From Charina bottae (taxonomy: Eukaryota > Chordata > Lepidosauria > Squamata > Charinaidae): 64,000 nucleotides of DNA. This document shows positions 49,153 through 61,365 of the stretch, piece after piece. The notes beneath the pieces are model-generated. The model was not told where the DNA came from, searched no databases, and worked only from the letters and a program-made list of their open reading frames with translations. The DNA lies in NCBI GenBank assembly GCA_023362775.1, contig JALMGJ010000060.1, positions 1,808,501-1,872,500 on the forward strand, given 5' to 3'. Position 1 is the stretch's first letter; each line of letters starts with the position of its first letter. Position numbers and translations under genes: made by a program.

Positions 49153-51968
49153 AAAAAATTCCTGACCGCGGAGTCAGGAAAAATCTCCCGGGAGGGGCCG
49201 GACCGAATCCGGTCAAATTGAAAAAAGAAGGGCGCCATGAGATTCGGGGTTGAATTTAAGGGTTGGAGGCGCTTTCGGATGCTTGATTTGGGACGGCATA
49301 ATTTTTGGCCCAAAAATCAAAAAATTCCTGACCGCGGAGTCAGGAAAAATCTCCTGGGAGGGGCCGGACCGAATCAGGTCAAATTGAAAAACGAAGGCCG
49401 CCATGAGATTCGGGGTTGAATTTAAGGGTTGGAGGTGCTTTCAGATGCTTGATTTGGGACGGCATAATTTTTGGCCCAAAAATCAAAACATTCCTGACCG
49501 CGGAGTCAGGAAAAATATCCCGGGAGGGGCCAGACCGAATCAGGTCAAATTGAAAAACGAAGGCCGCCAAGAGATTCGGGGTTGAATTTAAGGGTTAAAG
49601 GCGCTTTCGGATGCTTGATTTGGGACGGCATAATTTTTGCCGCAAAAATAAAAAAATTCCTGACCGCAGAGTCAGGAAAAATTTCCCGGGAGGGGCCGGA
49701 CCGAATCCAGTCAAATTGAAAAAAGAAGGCCGCCATGAGATTCGGGGTTGAATTTAAGGGTTGGAGGTGCTTTCGGATGCTTGATTTGGGACGGCATAAT
49801 TTTCGGCCCAAAAATCAAAAAATTCCTGAACGCAGAGTCAGGAAAGATCTCCCAGGGTGGGCCGGACCGAATCAGGTCAAATTGAAAAACGAAGGCCGCC
49901 ATGAGATTCAGGGTTGAATTTAAGGGTTGGAGGCGCTTTCGGATGCTTGATTTGGGACGGCATAATTTTTGCCCCAAAAATCAAAAAATTCCTGAACGCG
50001 GAGTCAGGAAAAATCTCCCATGAGGGGCTGGACCGAATCCGGTCAAATTGAAAAAAGAAGGCCGCCATTAGATTCGGGGTTGAATTTAACGGTTGGAGGC
50101 ACTTTCAGATGCTTGATTTGGGACGGCATAATTTTTGGCCCAAAAATCAAAAAATTCCTGACCGCGGAGTCAGGAAAAATCTCCCGGGAGGGGCCGGACC
50201 GAATCAGGTCAAATTGAAAAACGAAGGCCGCCATGAGATTCGGGGTTGAATTTAACGGTTGGAGGCGCTTTCGGATGCTTGATTTGGGACGGCATAATTT
50301 TTGGCCCAAAAATCAAAAAATTCCTGACCGCGGAGTCAAGAAAAATCTCCTGGGAGGGGCCGGACCGAATCAGGTCAAATTGAAAAACGAAGGCCGCCAT
50401 GAGTTTCGGGGTTGAATTTAACGGTTGGAGGCGCTTTCGGATGCTTGATTTGGGACGGCATAATTTTTGGCCCAAAAATCAAAAAATTCCTGACCGCGGA
50501 GTCAGGTAAAATCTCCCGGGAGGGGCCGGACCGAATCAGGTGAAATTGAAAAACGAAGGCCGCCATGAGATTCGGGGTTGAATTTAAGGGTTGGAGGCAC
50601 TTTCGGATGCTGGATTTGGGACGGCATAATTTTCGGCCCAAAAATCAAAAAATTCCTGAACGCAGAGTCAGGAAAAATCTCCCAGGGTGGGCCGGACCGA
50701 ATCAGGTCAAATTGAAAAACAAAGGCCGCCATGAGATTCAGGGTTGAATTTAAGGGTTGGAGGCGCTTTCGGATGCTTGATTTGGGACGGCATAATTTTT
50801 GCCCCAAAAATCAAAAAATTCCTGAACGCGGAGTCAGGAAAAATCTCCCATGAGGGGCAGGACCGAATCCGGTCAAATTGAAAAAAGAAGGTCGCCATGA
50901 GATTCGGGATTGAATTTAACGGTTGGAGGCACTTTCGGATGCTTGATTTGGGACGGCATAATTTTTGGCCCAAAAATCAAAAAATTCCTGACCGCGGAGT
51001 CAGGAAAAATCTCCCTGGAGGGGCCGGACCGAATCAGGTCAAATTGAAAAACGAAGGCCGCCATGAGATTCAGGGTTGAATTTAAGGGTTGGAGGTGCTT
51101 TCAGATGCTTGATTTGGGACGGCATAATTTTTGGCCCAAAAATCAAAAAATTCCTGAACGCGGAGTCAGGAAAAATCTCCCATGAGGGGCTGGACCGAAT
51201 CCGGTCAAATTGAAAAAAGAAGGCCGCCATGAGATTCGGGGTTGAATTTAACGGTTGGAGGCACTTTCAGATGCTTGATTTGGGACGGCATAATTTTTGG
51301 CCCAAAAATCAAAAAATTCCTGACCGCGGAGTCAGGAAAAATCTCCCGGGAGGGGCCGGACCGAATCAGGTCAAATTGAAAAACGAAGGCCGCCATGAGA
51401 TTCGGGGTTGAATTTAAGGGTTGGAGGCGCTTTCGGATGCTTGATTTGGGACGGCATAATTTTTGGCCCAAAAATCAAAAAATTCCTGACCGCGGAGTCA
51501 AGAAAAATCTCCTGGGAGGGGCCGGACCGAATCAGGTCAAATTGAAAAACGAAGGCCGCCATGAGTTTCGGGGTTGAATTTAACGGTTGGAGGCGCTTTC
51601 GGATGCTTGATTTGGGACGGCATAATTTTTGGCCCAAAAATCAAAAAATTCCTGACCGCGGAGTCAGGTAAAATCTCCCGGGAGGGGCCGGACCGAATCC
51701 GGTCAAATTGAAAAAAGAAGGTCGCCATGAGATTCGGGATTGAATTTAACGGTTGGAGGCACTTTCAGATGCTTGATTTGGGACGGCATAATTTTTGGCC
51801 CAAAAATCAAAAAATTCCTGACCGCGGAGTCAGGAAAAATCTCCCATGAGGGGCTGGACCGAATCCGGTCAAATTGAAAAAAGAAGGTCGCCATGAGATT
51901 CGGGATTGAATTTAACGGTTGGAGGCACTTTCAGATGCTTGATTTGGGACGGCATAATTTTTGCCGCA
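49153..51968. repeat. Segment repeated 3486 bp (21 monomers) downstream, copy 2
   Basis: Partner of 45667-48482. At 51969 the alignment jumps: the following sequence matches 48649 onwards (offset 3320), so this copy lacks exactly one monomer. The match at offset 3320 runs to about 49023/52343. Confidence 0.88.
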
Positions 51969-52994
51969 AAAATTAAAAAATTCCTGACCGCAGAGTCAGG
52001 AAAAATCTCCCAGGAGGGGCCGGACCGAATCCGGTCAAATTGAAAAAAGAAGGGCGCCATGAGATTCGGGGTTGAATTTAAGGGTTGGAGGTGCTTTCGG
52101 ATGCTTGATTTTGGACGGCATAATTTTTGGCCCAAAAATCAAAAAATTCCTGACCGCGGAGTCAGGTAAAATCTCCCGGGAGGGGCTGGACCGAATCAGG
52201 TCAAATTGAAAAACGAAGGCCGCCATGAGATTCAGGGTTGAATTTAACGGTTGGAGGTGCTTTCGGATGCTTGATTTGGGACGGCATAATTTTTGGCCCA
52301 AAAATCAAAAAATTCCTGACCGCGGAGTCAGGAAAAATCTCCCGCGGTGGGCCGGACCGAATCAGGTCAAATTGAAAAACGAAGGCCGCCATGAGATTCG
52401 GGGTTGAATTTAAGGGTTGGAGGTGCTTTCGGATGCTTGATTTGGGACGGCATAATTTTTGGCCCAAAAATGAAAAAATTCCTTACCGCGGAGTCAGGAA
52501 AAATCTCCCGGGAGGGGCCGGACCGAATCAGGTCAAATTGAAAAACGAAGGCCGCCAAGAGATTCGGGGTTGAATTTAAGGGTTAAAGGCGCTTTCGGAT
52601 GCTTGATTTGGGACGGCATAATTTTTGGCCCAGAAATCAAAAAATTCCTGACCGCAGAGTCAGGAAAAATTTCCTGGGAGGGGCCGGACCGAATCAGGTC
52701 AAATTGAAAAGAGAAGGCCGCCATGAGATTCGGGGTAGAATTTAAGGGTTGGAGGTGCTTTCGGATGCTTGATTTGGGACGGCATAATTTTTGGCCCAAA
52801 AATCAAAAAATTCCTGACCGCAGAGTCAGGAAAAATCTCCCGGGAGGGGCCGGACCGAATCCGGTCAAATTGAAAAAAGAAGGGCGCCATGAGATTCGGG
52901 GTTGAATTTAAGGGTTGGAGGCGCTTTCGGATGCTTGATTTGGGACGGCATAATTTTTGGCCCAAAAATCAAAAAATTCCTGACCGCGGAGTCA
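51969..52994. repeat. Six-monomer run repeated 1660 bp downstream
   Basis: It resembles 53629-54654 with scattered differences (CCCAGG versus CCCGGG near 52012, GATTCAGGG versus GATTCGGGG near 52234, CCTTACCG versus CCTGACCG near 52484). The match breaks at 52995 (GTCAAG versus GTCAGG). Confidence 0.7.
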
Positions 52995-53060
52995 AGAAAA
53001 ATCTCCTGGGAGGGGCCGGACCGAATCAGGTCAAATTGAAAAACGAAGGCCGCCATGAGT

Positions 53061-55217
53061 TTCGGGGTTGAATTTAACGGTTGGAGGCGCTTTCGGATGC
53101 TTGATTTGGGACGGCATAATTTTTGGCCCAAAAATCAAAAAATTCCTGACCGCGGAGTCAGGTAAAATCTCCCGGGAGGGGCCGGACCGAATCCGGTCAA
53201 ATTGAAAAAAGAAGGTCGCCATGAGATTCGGGATTGAATTTAACGGTTGGAGGCACTTTCAGATGCTTGATTTGGGACGGCATAATTTTTGGCCCAAAAA
53301 TCAAAAAATTCCTGACCGCGGAGTCAGGAAAAATCTCCCATGAGGGGCTGGACCGAATCCGGTCAAATTGAAAAAAGAAGGTCGCCATGAGATTCGGGAT
53401 TGAATTTAACGTTTGGAGGCACTTTCAGATGCTTGATTTGGGACGGCATAATTTTTGCCGCAGAAATAAAAAAATTCCTGACCGCAGAGTCAGGAAAAAT
53501 TTCCCGGGAGGGGCCGGACCGAATCCGGTCAAATTGAAAAAAGAAGGCCGCCATGAGATTCGGGGTTGAATTTAAGGGTTAAAGGCGCTTTCGGATGCTT
53601 GATTTGGGACGGCATAATTTTTGCCGCAAAAATTAAAAAATTCCTGACCGCAGAGTCAGGAAAAATCTCCCGGGAGGGGCCGGACCGAATCCGGTCAAAT
53701 TGAAAAAAGAAGGGCGCCATGAGATTCGGGGTTGAATTTAAGGGTTGGAGGTGCTTTCGGATGCTTGATTTTGGACGGCATAATTTTTGGCCCAAAAATC
53801 AAAAAATTCCTGACCGCGGAGTCAGGTAAAATCTCCCGGGAGGGGCTGGACCGAATCAGGTCAAATTGAAAAACGAAGGCCGCCATGAGATTCGGGGTTG
53901 AATTTAACGGTTGGAGGTGCTTTCGGATGCTTGATTTGGGACGGCATAATTTTTGGCCCAAAAATCAAAAAATTCCTGACCGCGGAGTCAGGAAAAATCT
54001 CCCGCGGTGGGCCGGACCGAATCAGGTCAAATTGAAAAACGAAGGCCGCCATGAGATTCGGGGTTGAATTTAAGGGTTGGAGGTGCTTTCGGATGCTTGA
54101 TTTGGGACGGCATAATTTTTGGCCCAAAAATGAAAAAATTCCTGACCGCGGAGTCAGGAAAAATCTCCCGGGAGGGGCCGGACCGAATCAGGTCAAATTG
54201 AAAAACGAAGGCCGCCAAGAGATTCGGGGTTGAATTTAAGGGTTAAAGGCGCTTTCGGATGCTTGATTTGGGACGGCATAATTTTTGGCCCAGAAATCAA
54301 AAAATTCCTGACCGCAGAGTCAGGAAAAATTTCCTGGGAGGGGCCGGACCGAATCAGGTCAAATTGAAAAGAGAAGGCCGCCATGAGATTCGGGGTAGAA
54401 TTTAAGGGTTGGAGGTGCTTTCGGATGCTTGATTTGGGACGGCATAATTTTTGGCCCAAAAATCAAAAAATTCCTGACCGCAGAGTCAGGAAAAATCTCC
54501 CGGGAGGGGCCGGACCGAATCCGGTCAAATTGAAAAAAGAAGGGCGCCATGAGATTCGGGGTTGAATTTAAGGGTTGGAGGCGCTTTCGGATGCTTGATT
54601 TGGGACGGCATAATTTTTGGCCCAAAAATCAAAAAATTCCTGACCGCGGAGTCAGGAAAAATCTCCTGGGAGGGGCCGGACCGAATCAGGTCAAATTGAA
54701 AAACGAAGGCCGCCATGAGATTCGGGGTTGAATTTAAGGGTTGGAGGTGCTTTCAGATGCTTGATTTGGGACGGCATAATTTTTGGCCCAAAAATCAAAA
54801 CATTCCTGACCGCGGAGTCAGGAAAAATATCCCGGGAGGGGCCAGACCGAATCAGGTCAAATTGAAAAACGAAGGCCGCCAAGAGATTCGGGTTTGAATT
54901 TAAGGGTTAAAGGCGCTTTCGGATGCTTGATTTGGGACGGCATAATTTTTCCGCAAAAATAAAAAAATTCCTGACCGCAGAGTCAGGAAAAATTTCCCGG
55001 GAGGGGCCGGACCGAATCCAGTCAAATTGAAAAAAGAAGGGCGCCATGAGATTCGGGGTTGAATTTAAGGGTTGGAGGTGCTTTCGGATGCTTGATTTGG
55101 GACGGCATAATTTTTGGCCCAAAAATCAAAAAATTCCTGACCGCGGAGTCAGGAAAAATCTCCTGGGAGGGGCCGGACCGAATCAGGTCAAATTGAAAAA
55201 AGAAGGGCGCCATGAGA
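53061..55217. repeat. 13-monomer tandem unit (2157 bp), copy 1
   Basis: 53061-55234 matches 55218-57391 with no difference found. The period is 2157 rather than 2158 because each copy includes the same 165-bp monomer. Each also has the private GGGTTTGAATTT variant (near 54892 and 57049). Confidence 0.9.
54881..55045. repeat. 165-bp monomer, class TTTTTCCGC (1)
   Basis: TTTTTCCGCAAAAAT replaces TTTTTGCCGCAAAAAT, a one-base deletion that breaks the central palindrome. It is the first length change in 282 consecutive monomers. Confidence 0.85.
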
Positions 55218-57374
55218 TTCGGGGTTGAATTTAACGGTTGGAGGCGCTTTCGGATGCTTGATTTGGGACGGCATAATTTTTGGCCCAAAAATCAAAAAAT
55301 TCCTGACCGCGGAGTCAGGTAAAATCTCCCGGGAGGGGCCGGACCGAATCCGGTCAAATTGAAAAAAGAAGGTCGCCATGAGATTCGGGATTGAATTTAA
55401 CGGTTGGAGGCACTTTCAGATGCTTGATTTGGGACGGCATAATTTTTGGCCCAAAAATCAAAAAATTCCTGACCGCGGAGTCAGGAAAAATCTCCCATGA
55501 GGGGCTGGACCGAATCCGGTCAAATTGAAAAAAGAAGGTCGCCATGAGATTCGGGATTGAATTTAACGTTTGGAGGCACTTTCAGATGCTTGATTTGGGA
55601 CGGCATAATTTTTGCCGCAGAAATAAAAAAATTCCTGACCGCAGAGTCAGGAAAAATTTCCCGGGAGGGGCCGGACCGAATCCGGTCAAATTGAAAAAAG
55701 AAGGCCGCCATGAGATTCGGGGTTGAATTTAAGGGTTAAAGGCGCTTTCGGATGCTTGATTTGGGACGGCATAATTTTTGCCGCAAAAATTAAAAAATTC
55801 CTGACCGCAGAGTCAGGAAAAATCTCCCGGGAGGGGCCGGACCGAATCCGGTCAAATTGAAAAAAGAAGGGCGCCATGAGATTCGGGGTTGAATTTAAGG
55901 GTTGGAGGTGCTTTCGGATGCTTGATTTTGGACGGCATAATTTTTGGCCCAAAAATCAAAAAATTCCTGACCGCGGAGTCAGGTAAAATCTCCCGGGAGG
56001 GGCTGGACCGAATCAGGTCAAATTGAAAAACGAAGGCCGCCATGAGATTCGGGGTTGAATTTAACGGTTGGAGGTGCTTTCGGATGCTTGATTTGGGACG
56101 GCATAATTTTTGGCCCAAAAATCAAAAAATTCCTGACCGCGGAGTCAGGAAAAATCTCCCGCGGTGGGCCGGACCGAATCAGGTCAAATTGAAAAACGAA
56201 GGCCGCCATGAGATTCGGGGTTGAATTTAAGGGTTGGAGGTGCTTTCGGATGCTTGATTTGGGACGGCATAATTTTTGGCCCAAAAATGAAAAAATTCCT
56301 GACCGCGGAGTCAGGAAAAATCTCCCGGGAGGGGCCGGACCGAATCAGGTCAAATTGAAAAACGAAGGCCGCCAAGAGATTCGGGGTTGAATTTAAGGGT
56401 TAAAGGCGCTTTCGGATGCTTGATTTGGGACGGCATAATTTTTGGCCCAGAAATCAAAAAATTCCTGACCGCAGAGTCAGGAAAAATTTCCTGGGAGGGG
56501 CCGGACCGAATCAGGTCAAATTGAAAAGAGAAGGCCGCCATGAGATTCGGGGTAGAATTTAAGGGTTGGAGGTGCTTTCGGATGCTTGATTTGGGACGGC
56601 ATAATTTTTGGCCCAAAAATCAAAAAATTCCTGACCGCAGAGTCAGGAAAAATCTCCCGGGAGGGGCCGGACCGAATCCGGTCAAATTGAAAAAAGAAGG
56701 GCGCCATGAGATTCGGGGTTGAATTTAAGGGTTGGAGGCGCTTTCGGATGCTTGATTTGGGACGGCATAATTTTTGGCCCAAAAATCAAAAAATTCCTGA
56801 CCGCGGAGTCAGGAAAAATCTCCTGGGAGGGGCCGGACCGAATCAGGTCAAATTGAAAAACGAAGGCCGCCATGAGATTCGGGGTTGAATTTAAGGGTTG
56901 GAGGTGCTTTCAGATGCTTGATTTGGGACGGCATAATTTTTGGCCCAAAAATCAAAACATTCCTGACCGCGGAGTCAGGAAAAATATCCCGGGAGGGGCC
57001 AGACCGAATCAGGTCAAATTGAAAAACGAAGGCCGCCAAGAGATTCGGGTTTGAATTTAAGGGTTAAAGGCGCTTTCGGATGCTTGATTTGGGACGGCAT
57101 AATTTTTCCGCAAAAATAAAAAAATTCCTGACCGCAGAGTCAGGAAAAATTTCCCGGGAGGGGCCGGACCGAATCCAGTCAAATTGAAAAAAGAAGGGCG
57201 CCATGAGATTCGGGGTTGAATTTAAGGGTTGGAGGTGCTTTCGGATGCTTGATTTGGGACGGCATAATTTTTGGCCCAAAAATCAAAAAATTCCTGACCG
57301 CGGAGTCAGGAAAAATCTCCTGGGAGGGGCCGGACCGAATCAGGTCAAATTGAAAAAAGAAGGGCGCCATGAGA
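55218..57374. repeat. 13-monomer tandem unit (2157 bp), copy 2
   Basis: Adjacent to copy 1. Part of it (55839-57150) is copied a third time 1825 bp downstream. Confidence 0.9.
57038..57202. repeat. 165-bp monomer, class TTTTTCCGC (2)
   Basis: Same deletion and same linked GGGTTTG variant as the monomer 2157 bp upstream, carried along by the 13-monomer duplication. Confidence 0.85.
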
Positions 57375-57663
57375 TTCGGGGTTGAATTTAAGGGTTGGAG
57401 GTGCTTTCGGATGCTTGATTTGGGACGGCATAATTTTCGGCCCAAAAATCAAAAAATTCCTGAACGCAGAGTCAGGAAAAATCTCCCAGGGTGGGCCGGA
57501 CCGAATCAGGTCAAATTGAAAAACGAAGGCCGCCATGAGATTCAGGGTTGAATTTAAGGGTTGGAGGCGCTTTCGGATGCTTGATTTGGGACGGCATAAT
57601 TTTTGCCCCAAAAATCAAAAAATTCCTGAACGCGGAGTCAGGAAAAATCTCCCATGAGGGGCT

Positions 57664-58975
57664 GGACCGAATCCGGTCAAATTGAAAAAAGAAGGGCGCC
57701 ATGAGATTCGGGGTTGAATTTAAGGGTTGGAGGTGCTTTCGGATGCTTGATTTTGGACGGCATAATTTTTGGCCCAAAAATCAAAAAATTCCTGACCGCG
57801 GAGTCAGGTAAAATCTCCCGGGAGGGGCTGGACCGAATCAGGTCAAATTGAAAAACGAAGGCCGCCATGAGATTCGGGGTTGAATTTAACGGTTGGAGGT
57901 GCTTTCGGATGCTTGATTTGGGACGGCATAATTTTTGGCCCAAAAATCAAAAAATTCCTGACCGCGGAGTCAGGAAAAATCTCCCGCAGTGGGCCGGACC
58001 GAATCAGGTCAAATTGAAAAACGAAGGCCGCCATGAGATTCGGGGTTGAATTTAAGGGTTGGAGGTGCTTTCGGATGCTTGATTTGGGACGGCATAATTT
58101 TTGGCCCAAAAATCAAAAAATTCCTGACCGCGGAGTCAGGAAAAATCTCCCGGGAGGGGCCGGACCGAATCAGGTCAAATTGAAAAACGAAGGCCGCCAA
58201 GAGATTCGGGGTTGAATTTAAGGGTTAAAGGCGCTTTCGGATGCTTGATTTGGGACGGCATAATTTTTGGCCCAGAAATCAAAAAATTCCTGACCGCAGA
58301 GTCAGGAAAAATTTCCTGGGAGGGGCCGGACCGAATCAGGTCAAATTGAAAAGAGAAGGCCGCCATGAGATTCGGGGTAGAATTTAAGGGTTGGAGGTGC
58401 TTTCGGATGCTTGATTTGGGACGGCATAATTTTTGGCCCAAAAATCAAAAAATTCCTGACCGCAGAGTCAGGAAAAATCTCCCGGGAGGGGCCGGACCGA
58501 ATCCGGTCAAATTGAAAAAAGAAGGGCGCCATGAGATTCGGGGTTGAATTTAAGGGTTGGAGGCGCTTTCGGATGCTTGATTTGGGACGGCATAATTTTT
58601 GGCCCAAAAATCAAAAAATTCCTGACCGCGGAGTCAGGAAAAATCTCCTGGGAGGGGCCGGACCGAATCAGGTCAAATTGAAAAACGAAGGCCGCCATGA
58701 GATTCGGGGTTGAATTTAAGGGTTGGAGGTGCTTTCAGATGCTTGATTTGGGACGGCATAATTTTTGGCCCAAAAATCAAAACATTCCTGACCGCGGAGT
58801 CAGGAAAAATATCCCGGGAGGGGCCAGACCGAATCAGGTCAAATTGAAAAACGAAGGCCGCCAAGAGATTCGGGGTTGAATTTAAGGGTTAAAGGCGCTT
58901 TCGGATGCTTGATTTGGGACGGCATAATTTTTCCGCAAAAATAAAAAAATTCCTGACCGCAGAGTCAGGAAAAAT
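57664..58975. repeat. Partial third copy, offset 1825 bp (11 monomers)
   Basis: It matches 55839-57150 with three differences found (CGCAGTGGG versus CGCGGTGGG, AAATCAAAA versus AAATGAAAA, GGGGTTG versus GGGTTTG) and carries the same 165-bp monomer. Confidence 0.85.
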
Positions 58976-59027
58976 CTCCCGGGAGGGGCCAGACCGAACC
59001 CGGTCAAATTGAAAAAAGAAGGGCGCC
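58863..59027. repeat. 165-bp monomer, class TTTTTCCGC (3)
   Basis: Same deletion, 1825 bp further on, but with GGGGTTG. It joins at its right end to a TCTCCCGGGAGGGGCCAGACCGAACCC-type context not seen in the other two; the junction lies near 58976. Confidence 0.85.
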
Positions 59028-59761
59028 ATGAGATTCGGGGTTGAATTTAAGGGTTGGAGGCGCTTTCGGATGCTTGATTTGGGACGGCATAATTTTCGGC
59101 CCAAAAATCAAAAAATTCCTGAACGCAGAGTCAGGAAAAATCTCCCAGGGTGGGCCGGACCGAATCAGGTCAAATTGAAAAACGAAGGCCGCCATGAGAT
59201 TCAGGGTTGAATTTAAGGGTTGGAGGCGCTTTCGGATGCTTGATTTGGGACGGCATAATTTTTGCCCCAAAAATCAAAAAATTCCTGAACGCGGAGTCAG
59301 GAAAAATCTCCCATGAGGGGCTGGACCGAATCCGGTCAAATTGAAAAAAGAAGGCCGCCATGAGATTCGGGGTTGAATTTAACGGTTGGAGGCACTTTCA
59401 GATGCTTGATTTGGGACGGCATAATTTTTGGCCCAAAAATCAAAAAATTCCTGACCGTGGAGTCAGGAAAAATCTCCCGGGAGGGGCCGGACCGAATCAG
59501 GTCATATTGAAAAACGAAGGCCGCCATGAGATTCGGGGTTGAATTTAACGGTTGGAGGCGCTTTCGGATGCTTGATTTGGGACGGCATAATTTTTGGCCC
59601 AAAAATCAAAAAATTCCTGACCGCGGAGTCAAGAAAAATCTCCTGGGAGGGGCCGGACCGAATCAGGTCAAATTGAAAAACGAAGGCCGCCATGAGTTTC
59701 GGGGTTGAATTTAACGGTTGGAGGCGCTTTCGGATGCTTGATTTGGGACGGCATAATTTTT

Positions 59762-60118
59762 GGCCCAAAAATCAAAAAATTCCTGACCGCGGAGTCAGGT
59801 AAAATCTCCCGGGAGGGGCCGGACCGAATCAGGTGAAATTGAAAAACGAAGGCCGCCATGAGATTCGGGGTTGAATTTAAGGGTTGGAGGCACTTTCGGA
59901 TTCTGGATTTGGGACGGCATAATTTTCGGCCCAAAAATCAAAAAATTCCTGACCGCGGAGTCAGGTAAAATCTCCCGGGAGGGGCCGGACCGAATCAGGT
60001 GAAATTGAAAAACGAAGGCCGCCATGAGATTCGGGGTTGAATTTAAGGGTTGGAGGCACTTTCGGATTCTGGATTTGGGACGGCATAATTTTCGGCCCAA
60101 AAATCAAAAAATTCCTGA
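59762..60118. repeat. Single-monomer tandem duplication
   Basis: 59762-59952 is identical to 59928-60118 at a shift of 166 bp. Both carry the private TCGGATTCTGGATT variant (59900 and 60066), found nowhere else in the window. One monomer has been duplicated in register. Confidence 0.9.
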
Positions 60119-60123
60119 ACGCA

Positions 60124-61012
60124 GAGTCAGGAAAAATCTCCCAGGGTGGGCCGGACCGAATCAGGTCAAATTGAAAAACAAAGGCCGCCATGAGATTCAG
60201 GGATAAATTTAAGGGTTGGAGGCGCTTTCGGATGCTTGATTTGGGACGGCATAATTTTTGCCCCAAAAATCAAAAAATTCCTGAACGCGGAGTCAGGAAA
60301 AATCTCCCATGAGGGGCTGGACCGAATCCGGTCAAATTGAAAAAAGAAGGTCGCCATGAGATTCGGGATTGAATTTAACGGTTGGAGGCACTTTCGGATG
60401 CTTGATTTGGGACGGCATAATTTTTGGCCCAAAAATCAAAAAATTCCTGACCGCGGAGTCAGGAAAAATCTCCCTGGAGGGGCCGGACCGAATCAGGTCA
60501 AATTGAAAAACGAAGGCCGCCATGAGATTCGGGGTTGAATTTAACGGTTGGAGGCACTTTCAGATGCTTGATTTGGGACGGCATAATTTTTGGCCCAAAA
60601 ATCAAAAAATTCCTGACCGCGGAGTCAGGAAAAATCTCCCGGGATGGGCCGGACCGAATCAGGTCAAATTGAAAAACGAAGGCCGCCATGAGATTCGGGG
60701 TTGAATTTAACGGTTGGAGGCGCTTTCGGATGCTTGATTTGGGACGGCATAATTTTTGGCCCAAAAATCAAAAAATTCCTGACCGCAGAGTCAAGAAAAA
60801 TCTCCTGGGAGGGGCCGGACCGAATCAGGTCAAATTGAAAAACGAAGGCCGCCATGAGTTTCGGGGTTGAATTTAACGGTTGGAGGCGCTTTCGGATGCT
60901 TCATTTGGGACGGCATAATTTTTGGCCCAAAAATCAAAAAATTCCTGACCGCGGAGTCAGGTAAAATCTCCCGGGAGGGGTCGGACCGAATCAGGTGAAA
61001 TTGAAAAACGAA
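60124..61012. repeat. Segment repeated 2988 bp (18 monomers) downstream, copy 1
   Basis: It matches 63112-64000 with two differences found (60787 A/G and the TTGATAAACG change near 63993). Both contain GATTCAGGGATAAATTT, GATGCTTCATTT and GGGGTCGGACC variants. Confidence 0.85.
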
Positions 61013-61365
61013 GGCCGCCATGAGATTCGGGGTTGAATTTAAGGGTTGGAGGCACTTTCGGATGCTGGATTTGGGACGGCATAATTTTCGGCCCAAAAAT
61101 CAAAAAATTCCTGAACGCAGAGTCAGGAAAAATCTCCCAGGGTGGGCCGGACCGAATCAGGTCAAATTGAAAAACGAAGGCCGCCATGAGATTCAGGGTT
61201 GAATTTAAGGGTTGGAGGCGCTTTCGGATGCTTGATTTGGGACGGCATAATTTTTGCCCCAAAAATCAAAAAATTCCTGAACGCGGAGTCAGGAAAAATC
61301 TCCCATGAGGGGCTGGACCGAATCCGGTCAAATTGAAAAAAGAAGGTCGCCATGAGATTCGGGAT

